DNA of 26,693 bases, taken from positions 1-26,693 of IMG/VR virus record IMGVR_UViG_3300006810_000317, one strand, 5' to 3'. Every line of letters starts with the position of its first letter. Positions within the stretch are counted from its first letter, which is position 1. The stretch comes from a virus. Made by a program: the position numbers and the translations under genes. This document shows, one piece after another, positions 17,922 through 24,739 of this stretch. The notes beneath the pieces are model-generated. The model did not search any database. It saw nothing but the letters and a program-made list of their open reading frames with translations, and was not told where the DNA came from.

Positions 17922-19352
17922 ATGCTCAATCCATTTTTCACACAAGGAACGACTGGTGAGCAAAATCTTGTTCAAGATTTAATTAATGAACAGTTGAGAA
18001 TGTATGGGGTGGATATTTTCTATCTCCCTAGAAAGTATTTAACTGAAAACACCATTATCAGAGAAGTAGTCCAGTCTAAATTTGACATGGCACTTCCATT
18101 AGAGGCGTATGTGGATAATTATGACCAGTATTCTGGTGCAGGTAATATTTTATCTAAGTTTGGAATTGAATCCAAAGATGAAGTTAGATTGATTATATCG
18201 AGAGAAAGATTTGAAAATTATATTACCCCTCTAATTGAAGATCAATCAAATATAAAATTATCAACCAGACCCAAAGGTGGAGACTTAATATGGTTTCCCC
18301 TTGACGACAGAATTTATGAAATCAAAGACATAGAATACGCTAAACCATATTATCAGTTACAAAATCTTTATGTCTATGAGTTGTATTGCGAACTCTTCAG
18401 ACTCGAAGATGAAGTTATTGCAACTGGTATTGAGGATATTGACAATAATCTCATCGGAGAAGAATATGATGGTCAAACTAGTGATGGCACAAACACCATT
18501 CAAGGACCAACGCAAACACTTACTTTAGTTGGTGCTCCAACAACAGCAACGGCAACAGGCGCAATATTCGATGGCGGCGTAAGATTCTTTACTGTAACAA
18601 ATAGAGGTGGTGGATATAGTAGCATTCCTACCGTTGGGGTTTCTTCTGCTCCTTCAGGAGGAATAACTGCTGTTGGAATTGCTACTCTAATTGGGGGAAT
18701 AAACGTTTGTAATCTGAACGCCAATCCAAAAGATCAATCAGTACAAGCTGTTAATGTTGTTAAATCTGGTGCAGGATATACTGTAGCACCCACAATCACG
18801 TTTAGTGGTGGTGGTTCTGGAGGAACTGGTGCAGCTGCAACTGCAACTATCGGTGATGGTGTTGTTGGTATTATTACTGTCACCTCTGGTGGTGGCGGAT
18901 ATACAGAAAATCCAGCAATTACATTCACAGGTGTATCTACGGTATCTGCTGCTGCAACAGCAATCGTTAGTGCCGCAGGAACTATTTCTGCTATTCACAT
19001 AACCAACGCTGGTCTTGGTTATACAGTTGCTCCAGCAATCACGATTGCATCTCCAAGTGGATCTGGATCAGGAACATTCTCCTTTAATGAAATTGTTACT
19101 GGATCTGTTAGTGGAACGACAGGAAGAGTTAGAATTTGGAACGCAGAAACAAATGTACTCGAACTTGGTACTGTTGACGGGGAGTTTAGTGTTGGGGAAA
19201 ACATAGTTGGATCTACTTCTGGTGCTTCTTATGCATTAAGAACTGTTGATGTTAATCCTACAGATGACGGTTTTGCGGATAATATCAACATTGAAAATGA
19301 AGCAGATGCTATTTTGGATTTCTCAGAACAGAATCCATTTGGTATGCCCTAA
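17922..19352 (+). CDS. 14: Neck protein gp14 (head completion) with large glycine-rich repeat insert
   Basis: 476 aa, against 256 aa for T4 gp14. Residues 1-175 are the gp14 core: LNPFFTQGTTGEQNLVQDLI, then YGVDIFYLPRKYL, FDMALPLEAYVDNYDQYSG and an FRLEDE end. The terminal block (about 448-476: DDGFADNINIENEADAILDF, ending QNPFGMP) also fits the family. Between them lies an insert of about 260 residues with four GxGY-x3-P repeats (starting near 229, 283, 324 and 365) and a GE-x-I-x-G-x2-SG module (about 388-440). The insert is absent from T4 and probably forms surface beta-structures on the neck. The start has a good Shine-Dalgarno (AGGA 17911-17914, 7 nt spacing). gp14 works with gp13 at the head-tail junction. 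Confidence 0.93.
   Translation: MLNPFFTQGTTGEQNLVQDLINEQLRMYGVDIFYLPRKYLTENTIIREVVQSKFDMALPLEAYVDNYDQYSGAGNILSKFGIESKDEVRLIISRERFENYITPLIEDQSNIKLSTRPKGGDLIWFPLDDRIYEIKDIEYAKPYYQLQNLYVYELYCELFRLEDEVIATGIEDIDNNLIGEEYDGQTSDGTNTIQGPTQTLTLVGAPTTATATGAIFDGGVRFFTVTNRGGGYSSIPTVGVSSAPSGGITAVGIATLIGGINVCNLNANPKDQSVQAVNVVKSGAGYTVAPTITFSGGGSGGTGAAATATIGDGVVGIITVTSGGGGYTENPAITFTGVSTVSAAATAIVSAAGTISAIHITNAGLGYTVAPAITIASPSGSGSGTFSFNEIVTGSVSGTTGRVRIWNAETNVLELGTVDGEFSVGENIVGSTSGASYALRTVDVNPTDDGFADNINIENEADAILDFSEQNPFGMP
18606..19047 (+). repeat. Four GxGYTxxPTV-type repeats inside gp14
   Basis: Copies GGGYSSIPTV, GAGYTVAPTI, GGGYTENPAI and GLGYTVAPAI occur at gp14 residues about 229, 283, 324 and 365. The last two spacings are 41 residues. 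Each copy is preceded by a strand of the type (V/I)-x-V-x-(S/N)-x-G and followed by a Gly/Ala-rich strand (ATATIG, ATAIVS). The same motif occurs in five other proteins of the window. Confidence 0.75.
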
Positions 19353-19355
19353 ATA
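19349..19355 (+). promoter_or_regulatory. Late promoter box (CTAAATA) before gp15
   Basis: CTAAATA includes the gp14 stop codon (TAA 19350-19352) and ends 38 nt before the gp15 ATG. It is the only candidate promoter in the 41-nt gap between gp14 and gp15. Confidence 0.55.
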
Positions 19356-19358
19356 AAA

Positions 19359-19372
19359 ACACAAGACTGTGT
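19359..19372 (+). other. Small stem-loop in the gp15 leader
   Basis: ACACA and TGTGT can pair as a 5-bp stem with loop AGAC, just downstream of the late promoter box and upstream of the gp15 Shine-Dalgarno (AGGA 19383-19386). No T run follows, so it does not look like an intrinsic terminator. It might protect the 5' end of the transcript, or be chance. Confidence 0.25.
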
Positions 19373-19393
19373 AAGAACTTGTAGGACTAAACT

Positions 19394-20392
19394 ATGTTTG
19401 AATATTTTTACAACGAAATTTTGAGGAGAACCATTATATCTTTTGGTACTCTTTTTAACAATATCAGCATAAAACACCAAGATTCTTCTGATGAAGTTGT
19501 TAGTGTTGTAAAAGTTCCTTTGGCTTATGGTCCTACCCAAAAGTTTCTTGCAAGACTAGAGCAGTCTCCTGATCTCAACAAACCCTTTGCAATTACTTTG
19601 CCAAGGATGTCATTTGAGTTCACTGGACTCACATATGATCCATCTAGAAAAGTAACGACTACTCAAACGTTTGTTGTAAAAGATCCAGATGATGGGGCAG
19701 AGACAAAGAAGTCCTACATGCCTGTTCCTTATAATATGGCATTTGAGTTGAGTATCATGGCTAAACTAAATGATGATGCTCTTCAAATTGTTGAACAAAT
19801 TCTTCCATATTTTCAACCAGCATATAATCTGTCAGTAGAGTTAGTTGAAGCAATTCAAGAGAAAAGAGATATTCCTGTGGTGTTAGAAAACATCACTATG
19901 CAAGATGATTATGAAGGAGATTTTACTTCTAGAAGAGTTCTTCTTTACACTTTAAGATTTACTGCAAAAACATATCTGTTTGGTCCTTCCACCAAGGTAT
20001 CCAAAGATATCATTAAAAAGGCAACTGTCAGTTATCTTACTGGAACAGATTCCTCAAATACAATCAGAGAATATTCTTACTCTGCAGAACCAAGAGCAAT
20101 CAAAAATTATACTGGAGATGTTACTACTTTACTCTCCGATGATATCACAGCAAAACAAACCATCTTTGATGTTGATGATGCAAGTGATCTGAGTGCTAGC
20201 ACATATATCAATATTGGTGATGAAGAGATGTTTATCAAGTCTATCTCTGGAAATAAGTTAACAGTCAAGCGTGGTCAAGATAATACACTTGCAACCACTC
20301 ACGTTAGAGGAGCAGATGTTAAGAAGATCACTGCTGCCGATAATGCACTTATCGAGACTGGTGATGATTTTGGATTTAGTGGTACATTCTGA
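19394..20392 (+). CDS. 15: Tail sheath stabiliser / tail completion protein gp15
   Basis: 332 aa, against 272 aa in T4. In T4, gp15 caps the tail tube and sheath and binds the neck. The N-terminus MFEYFYNEILRRTI resembles T4 MFGYFYNSSFRR. Further family-like stretches are VPLAYGPTQKFLAR, LPRMSFEFTGLTYDPSRK, MPVPYNMAFELSIMAK, and EILPYFQP-like QILPYFQPAYNLSVEL, running to YLFGPSTK at about residue 200. Residues 245-332 are an extension: an IGDE module (YINIGDEEMFIKSISGNKLT, then VKRG) that also occurs in the giant 5' gene and in the DUF4815 gene. The start is supported by AGGA seven bases upstream. The stop overlaps the gp16 ATG (TGATG). Confidence 0.95.
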   Translation: MFEYFYNEILRRTIISFGTLFNNISIKHQDSSDEVVSVVKVPLAYGPTQKFLARLEQSPDLNKPFAITLPRMSFEFTGLTYDPSRKVTTTQTFVVKDPDDGAETKKSYMPVPYNMAFELSIMAKLNDDALQIVEQILPYFQPAYNLSVELVEAIQEKRDIPVVLENITMQDDYEGDFTSRRVLLYTLRFTAKTYLFGPSTKVSKDIIKKATVSYLTGTDSSNTIREYSYSAEPRAIKNYTGDVTTLLSDDITAKQTIFDVDDASDLSASTYINIGDEEMFIKSISGNKLTVKRGQDNTLATTHVRGADVKKITAADNALIETGDDFGFSGTF

Positions 20393-20823
20393 TGGTTATG
20401 ACAAAAAAATTCGATAAACTCAACGAGACTTTTAATACCTCGGATGGGGATGTCGTTCAACCAGAAGTTCTTGAAAGTAAAATTGAAAAGGTAAAAGAAG
20501 GTGTTGATGAGATAAGAAAAGATTATGATTACACTAGAGGTAATTTATATTCACTTATAGAAAAAGGTCAAGAAGCAATCAACGGTATTCTTGAACTTGC
20601 TCAAGAAAGTGAGATGCCTAGAGCATATGAAGTTGCAGGTCAGTTAATTAAAAACGTTGCTGATGCAACTGATAAATTAATGGATCTGCAAAAGAAACTA
20701 AAAGAAGTTGAAGCAGAAGAAAAAATTAAAGGACCGTCAACTGTCAATAATGCTCTATTTGTTGGATCTACAGCAGACTTAGCAAAAATGTTAAAAGAGG
20801 GACTTAAGGAAGATCCTAAATAG
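20392..20823 (+). CDS. 16: Small terminase subunit gp16
   Basis: 143 aa, against 164 aa in T4. gp16 forms the ring that recognises phage DNA and stimulates the gp17 packaging motor. Family features visible: an early DYDYTRGNLYSLIEKGQEA helix (T4 DDYGVVRRNMHFQ), a long helical hairpin ending in MDLQKKLKEVEAEEK, and the C-terminal NNALFVGSTADLAKML (T4 NATVFMGSPTDLMDEI). The ATG overlaps the gp15 stop by one base; a second in-frame ATG lies 6 nt downstream. Unlike T4, where 16 and 17 are adjacent, about 5.8 kb separates it from gp17 here. The end of the gene contains a late promoter box. Confidence 0.92.
   Translation: MVMTKKFDKLNETFNTSDGDVVQPEVLESKIEKVKEGVDEIRKDYDYTRGNLYSLIEKGQEAINGILELAQESEMPRAYEVAGQLIKNVADATDKLMDLQKKLKEVEAEEKIKGPSTVNNALFVGSTADLAKMLKEGLKEDPK
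20816..20822 (+). promoter_or_regulatory. Late promoter box (CTAAATA) before the fibre-like gene
   Basis: CTAAATA overlaps the last codons of gp16 and most of its TAG stop, and ends 45 nt before the next ATG. The leader also has AAAGG at 20852-20856 as a plausible ribosome binding site. Confidence 0.5.
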
Positions 20824-20867
20824 AAAGAAAGGGAGAGAAATCCCGAAGTACAAAGGTTACTAATAAA

Positions 20868-23800
20868 ATGTCTAAGGATTTACCTTCGATGAATGATTTT
20901 GAGGAGGACAAGAGTCTTCCTTCAGTAGAAGATTTTATTACAGAAGAGAACGCAGAGGAACTCCCTTCTGTAGAAGATTTTATTGTAGAAGAAGAGATAA
21001 AAGAAGAAATTCAGACTATTGAAGATGCTGAAGGAAATACATTTGCAGAAGTAAAGGATATTATACCCCCTTGGCCTGAATTAATTAGAATGATTAATGA
21101 TGTCAGGGAAGAAATTCCTGACATCCCAGAAGTAAAATATTATGATAAAGAACTTGAAGATCTTGCAGAACAGATCTCTCAACTTCCCGAAGTAAGATAT
21201 TATGATAGAGAAGTAGAAGCAATATGCGAACAGATTGACTCAGTAAGGGAACAAATTAAAGATCTCCCAGAGGTCAAATATTATGATGAGCAGGTTGATG
21301 CTATTGAAGACAGAATTGACAGTCTTCAAACTGATGTAGCAAATCTGCCTGAAGTTAAGTATTATGATGCTGAGATTGAGGCAATTTGCGAAGCAATTGA
21401 TCAAGTTAAAGAATCAATTCCCACATTTCCAAAGTGGGTTAATGAAATAAATGAAGTCCCTGATTTCTCTTGGATCGGTAAAACTTTCAGTATTATCGAC
21501 GATGACTTTGTAAAAGTCTCTGATAAAATTGAAGGATTAAGAGGTAAGGTTGAATATGACCTAGGGCAACTATCTGAAGATTTAGAGACAAAGCACTTTA
21601 ATAATACAGTCAAGATTGATTCCGATATCAAAGATCTTGACAGTAAAGTAAACGTTCGTATTGACGAAGAGAAAGATAAGATTTGGAAAGAACTAAGATC
21701 TTCGTCTATGAAGATATGGGAGTATCACAAAGAGTTTAAAGATGATGATCGTAAATTAAAGAAACAAATTCTTGGCGAATATAATAAGTTAAAACAAAGC
21801 ATTAAAGACGAACTTAAAGAAGTAAGTCAAGAGAGTGTCAAAACTGATGAACTTCTTCTTAAATACTTCACTGAATTAAGAGAGGAGATTACTAATCTCC
21901 CTGAAGTAAAATATTATGATAAAGATATTGATTATGTAAAATCTGATATCAAAGGTCTCTATAAGATCATTGAGGATATTAAGTCTTCTCAAAAGAAACT
22001 GCAGGAAGAGCAGAAACTTTTAGCAGAGACTAATGTTCCTCTGGATATGGATCCTCCAGATACAAAAAATCCAGATCCACTTACTCCTATTGATCAGAAC
22101 TTTGTTACTCTTGATCAGTTACAGCAACACTACAAGAGATTTGTAGAAAGAGTACAGTATCAACTCGGATCAATTGGTGGCGGTGGTGCTGGATTCATCA
22201 GAGACCTCGATGATGTTGAGTTTGATGGAACAGTAGGCGATAACAAACTTCTCATTTATGATCAATCACGTTCTAAGTGGGTAGGTATTGCCAGCACTGC
22301 TTTAGGTGGTGGATCTGGTACAGTTGGTTCTGCTGGAACTTGGTCAACTTCTCCTGCAGGCATTCATACAACAAAAAACGTTGGTGTTGCCACTACTGCA
22401 AGATCCGATTATGCACTTTACGTTGGTGGTGATCAGTATGTCGATGGTAATATCACCGTTGGCGGAACGATTACTTATGAAGATGTCAAGAACGTTGACT
22501 CTCTCGGAATCGTTACCGCAAGAACTGGTGTTGATGTTTTAGCAGGTGGTATTAATGTCACTGGTGTTTCTACCATCAGTACTGGTGTTGGAACAATTCA
22601 CGTTGGAGTTGGAACAACAGCACTACTAGTTGATGGTGATGCTAGAGTTACAGGAATTCTTACCGTTGGTAGAGCATCTGTAACTATTGATGGCAATAAT
22701 AATGAAATAAGAGTTGGTCTGGTTACAATTACCAACTCACAAGTTATACTTGGAGATAATGTTACGATTAATGCGGGTGCAACAGGTATTAACTCTGCCC
22801 CCAATGTTCTTTATGTTGCCAAAGATGGAAATGACTCTAACAATGGAACTTCTATTGATAACGCAAAACTGACTATTGCTGGTGCTGTTTCTATTGCTCA
22901 GTCTGGTACAACTATTAAAGTTCTTTCTGGAAATTATGTAGAAACTAATCCTATTGAACTTCCAGCATTTACCGCTGTTATTGGTGATGACTTAAGAACA
23001 GTAAAAGTTCTACCCAGTACTCCTACTAGTGATATTTTCCATGTCAATAAAGGTTGTAAGGTTTCAAATATCACGTTCTCTGGACACACTGCTCCTGCAG
23101 CTGCCATTGCTTTCCCCACAGGAATAGCAACTAACGTTGGTGGTGGTAAATGGAAAGGTCCATATATTCAAAACTGTACTAGTGATACCACCACAGGAAC
23201 AGGTATCTACATTGATGGTAACTTAGCAGAAAAAACTAAGTCCATGAATGTTGACGCTTTCACTCAATATAATCAAGGTGGTGTTGGTGTTGCAGTTACC
23301 AATGAAGGTTATGCACAGTTAGTTTCTGTATTTACTATTTGCTGCGATAAAGCAATTACAGTTCATAAGGGTGGACAAGCGGATCTGGCGAATAGTAACT
23401 GTAGTTTTGGAACTCAAGGATTAGTTGCTGATGGTGTCAGTCCTGAACAGTTCACTGGAATTGTAACTGCATCTGCTACAGCAGCACAGGACAATGTAAC
23501 TATTAATGTAGGAGCAGTAACAACCAGACCTTATGATGGTCAAGTTGTATACTTTGATCAATTATATAAATCCATTGAAACCATTACCGTTGGATCTGGT
23601 GGAACAGGATACACTCAAGCTCCAACTGTAACTGTTGATGCTCCAACAGGACTAAATGGAGAAACTGCATCTGCTTTTGCCACTATTGAAAATGGTGCTG
23701 TAACTGAAATTTCTATTATTAGTAGTGGAAGTCAGTACACTTCTACACCTTCAATTACTATTTCTGGACCTCAGAGTGGTATCAACACCGCGACTGCAAC

Positions 23801-24209
23801 TGCCAATATGGCAGACACCTATTACACAATAAATAGTGCTACACCCATCGTTTCTGGAATTACTACATTAACACTTGCAGAAAATCTTATTAATACGGTA
23901 GGGGTTGGTTCTACAGCATACTTCTTCCAACAAAGTAAAATTGTTGCAAGTTCTCATACGTTTGAATATATTGGTTCTGGTAATACAATTACTTTAGCAA
24001 CACCAAAACGAGGTGGAGTTACTATTCAAGCAAATGAAGTTGTAAGTCAAAATGGTGGAAGAGTAATATACACCAGCACAGACCAAGCAGGTAACTTTAG
24101 AATTGGTGATGATCTTCAGATCAACCAAGCAACAGGAACTATTAGTGGAAGAGCATTTTCCAAGAGTTTGTTCTCAGAAATAACACCCTTTATCTTAGCA
24201 CTCAGTTAA
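20868..24209 (+). CDS. Fibre-like virion protein: coiled-coil repeats followed by beta-helix
   Basis: 1113 aa. Residues 1-45 hold three LPS-(M/V)-(N/E)-DF motifs in an acidic stretch. Residues 80-375 are helical with five PEV-(K/R)-YYD repeats, a strong coiled-coil candidate. Near 446 the DLDDVEFDG motif opens a beta-rich part typical of phage tail-fibre proteins (DNKLLIYDQSRSKWVG; YALYVGGDQYVDGNITVGGT). About 645-865 looks like a right-handed beta-helix, opening with VLYVAKDGNDSNNGTS as in pectin-lyase-like folds, with ladder-type strands and GIYIDGN. Residues 905-970 contain two GxGYT-type repeats. The C-terminus (GNFRIGDDLQINQATGTISG, then FSKSLFSEITPFIL) looks like a closing domain. It is likely a trimeric fibre or head/neck appendage. 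The position between gp16 and gp17 gives no direct clue to its site in the virion. Confidence 0.8.
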   Translation: MSKDLPSMNDFEEDKSLPSVEDFITEENAEELPSVEDFIVEEEIKEEIQTIEDAEGNTFAEVKDIIPPWPELIRMINDVREEIPDIPEVKYYDKELEDLAEQISQLPEVRYYDREVEAICEQIDSVREQIKDLPEVKYYDEQVDAIEDRIDSLQTDVANLPEVKYYDAEIEAICEAIDQVKESIPTFPKWVNEINEVPDFSWIGKTFSIIDDDFVKVSDKIEGLRGKVEYDLGQLSEDLETKHFNNTVKIDSDIKDLDSKVNVRIDEEKDKIWKELRSSSMKIWEYHKEFKDDDRKLKKQILGEYNKLKQSIKDELKEVSQESVKTDELLLKYFTELREEITNLPEVKYYDKDIDYVKSDIKGLYKIIEDIKSSQKKLQEEQKLLAETNVPLDMDPPDTKNPDPLTPIDQNFVTLDQLQQHYKRFVERVQYQLGSIGGGGAGFIRDLDDVEFDGTVGDNKLLIYDQSRSKWVGIASTALGGGSGTVGSAGTWSTSPAGIHTTKNVGVATTARSDYALYVGGDQYVDGNITVGGTITYEDVKNVDSLGIVTARTGVDVLAGGINVTGVSTISTGVGTIHVGVGTTALLVDGDARVTGILTVGRASVTIDGNNNEIRVGLVTITNSQVILGDNVTINAGATGINSAPNVLYVAKDGNDSNNGTSIDNAKLTIAGAVSIAQSGTTIKVLSGNYVETNPIELPAFTAVIGDDLRTVKVLPSTPTSDIFHVNKGCKVSNITFSGHTAPAAAIAFPTGIATNVGGGKWKGPYIQNCTSDTTTGTGIYIDGNLAEKTKSMNVDAFTQYNQGGVGVAVTNEGYAQLVSVFTICCDKAITVHKGGQADLANSNCSFGTQGLVADGVSPEQFTGIVTASATAAQDNVTINVGAVTTRPYDGQVVYFDQLYKSIETITVGSGGTGYTQAPTVTVDAPTGLNGETASAFATIENGAVTEISIISSGSQYTSTPSITISGPQSGINTATATANMADTYYTINSATPIVSGITTLTLAENLINTVGVGSTAYFFQQSKIVASSHTFEYIGSGNTITLATPKRGGVTIQANEVVSQNGGRVIYTSTDQAGNFRIGDDLQINQATGTISGRAFSKSLFSEITPFILALS
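21126..21920 (+). repeat. Five PEV(K/R)YYD repeats in the coiled-coil part of the fibre-like protein
   Basis: Copies start at nt 21126, 21186, 21267, 21348 and 21900 (residues 87, 107, 134, 161 and 345). The first four are spaced 20, 27 and 27 residues apart, and the fifth lies 184 residues on. Each is preceded by a hydrophobic residue plus proline and followed by an acidic helix (KELEDLAEQI, REVEAICEQI, EQVDAIEDRI, AEIEAICEAI, KDIDYVKSDI). The pattern suggests helices broken at regular prolines. The codons differ between copies. Confidence 0.85.
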
Positions 24210-24542
24210 ATGGCACAATTAGCACTTAACAGATTTCAAACTGAAACTGCAATTTTGACTACAGATGATCAAACGATCTACACTGCTCCCGCAGGTTATA
24301 CTGGAATTATCTTGTATGCTCACATTACCAATTATGGATCTGCAGCAACTACAGTTACATGCAAACATGTAAGATCTGGAACTGAAACAGAAATTATCAA
24401 TGCTGCGAATGTTCCTGTTAATGATGCATATATTCCTTTGGATGGAAAGTTAGTCCTTGAAACAAATGATTCCTTCACGGCAAGTGCAGGTGCAGGAACA
24501 ACACTTAAAATTCTTCTTTCAGTCTTGGAGACCGCAAACTAA
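24210..24542 (+). CDS. Small beta-rich virion protein
   Basis: 110 aa, all beta-type with a jelly-roll or sandwich look: TIYTAPAGYTGIILYAHITN, then TTVTCKHVRSGTETEI, VPVNDAYIPLDGKLVLETN, DSFTASAGAGTTLKILLSVL. The phrase YTAPAGYTG...I...N, with a late strand LV-L-x-x-x-D, is common in small phage head-decoration or tail-associated proteins. I infer a structural role from this and from the neighbours. The ATG directly follows the stop of the fibre-like gene, and the stop overlaps the next ATG by one base, so the three genes read as one translational unit. Confidence 0.78.
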   Translation: MAQLALNRFQTETAILTTDDQTIYTAPAGYTGIILYAHITNYGSAATTVTCKHVRSGTETEIINAANVPVNDAYIPLDGKLVLETNDSFTASAGAGTTLKILLSVLETAN

Positions 24543-24715
24543 TGCCTAGACTTCTAAGTTCAGTAAACGGTTCAAGTCAAGTAGGTATTTCCAGTGATGG
24601 AACTGATTTAGGTAATATGACTCGTTTAAATTTAGAAAGTAATAGAGTTCAATTAGATACTGCTACCGGAGTAGCAACAGTGTTTAGTGATCCACTAACC
24701 ATTGTTGGTTTATAA
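24542..24715 (+). CDS. 57-aa small protein, probable virion-associated
   Basis: ATG at 24542 overlaps the TAA of the gene before (TAATG), with GGAG at 24527-24530 (11 nt spacing). It reads 57 codons to TAA 24713-24715. The protein (MPRLLSSVNGSSQVGISSDG, later LNLESNRVQLDTATG and ATVFSDPLTIVGL) has the Gly/Ser/Thr-rich beta character of its neighbours. The tight overlap, the ribosome binding site, and a stop codon embedded in a perfect late promoter support it as real in spite of its size. Function is not recognisable. Confidence 0.7.
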   Translation: MPRLLSSVNGSSQVGISSDGTDLGNMTRLNLESNRVQLDTATGVATVFSDPLTIVGL

Positions 24716-24718
24716 ATA
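24711..24718 (+). promoter_or_regulatory. Perfect T4 late promoter box (TATAAATA)
   Basis: TATAAATA is identical to the T4 late consensus. It contains the stop codon of the 57-aa gene and ends 21 nt before the ATG of the DUF192-containing gene. It is the strongest of the five late boxes and could drive that gene, the 106-aa gene and gp17. Confidence 0.7.
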
Positions 24719-24739
24719 TTACTATGAACTCCTACTAAT

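Noticed and set aside
18606-19047. CRISPR-like array
   Set aside because: The repeats are protein-level only, with variable DNA and no constant repeat-spacer structure, and lie inside gp14.
18734-19206. Reverse and alternative-frame open frames over the gp14 repeats
   Set aside because: Low-complexity proteins rich in Pro/Val, Cys/Ser or Leu/Gln, produced by the GGT/GGA-rich repeat DNA read in other frames.
20831-20844. Intrinsic terminator GGGA...TCCC after gp16
   Set aside because: The stem is only 4 bp and is not followed by a T run; it lies downstream of a late promoter box, within the next leader.
24724-24726. ATG at 24724 as an earlier start for the DUF192 gene
   Set aside because: It reads only four codons before a TAA in its own frame; the ATG at 24740 opens the long frame.
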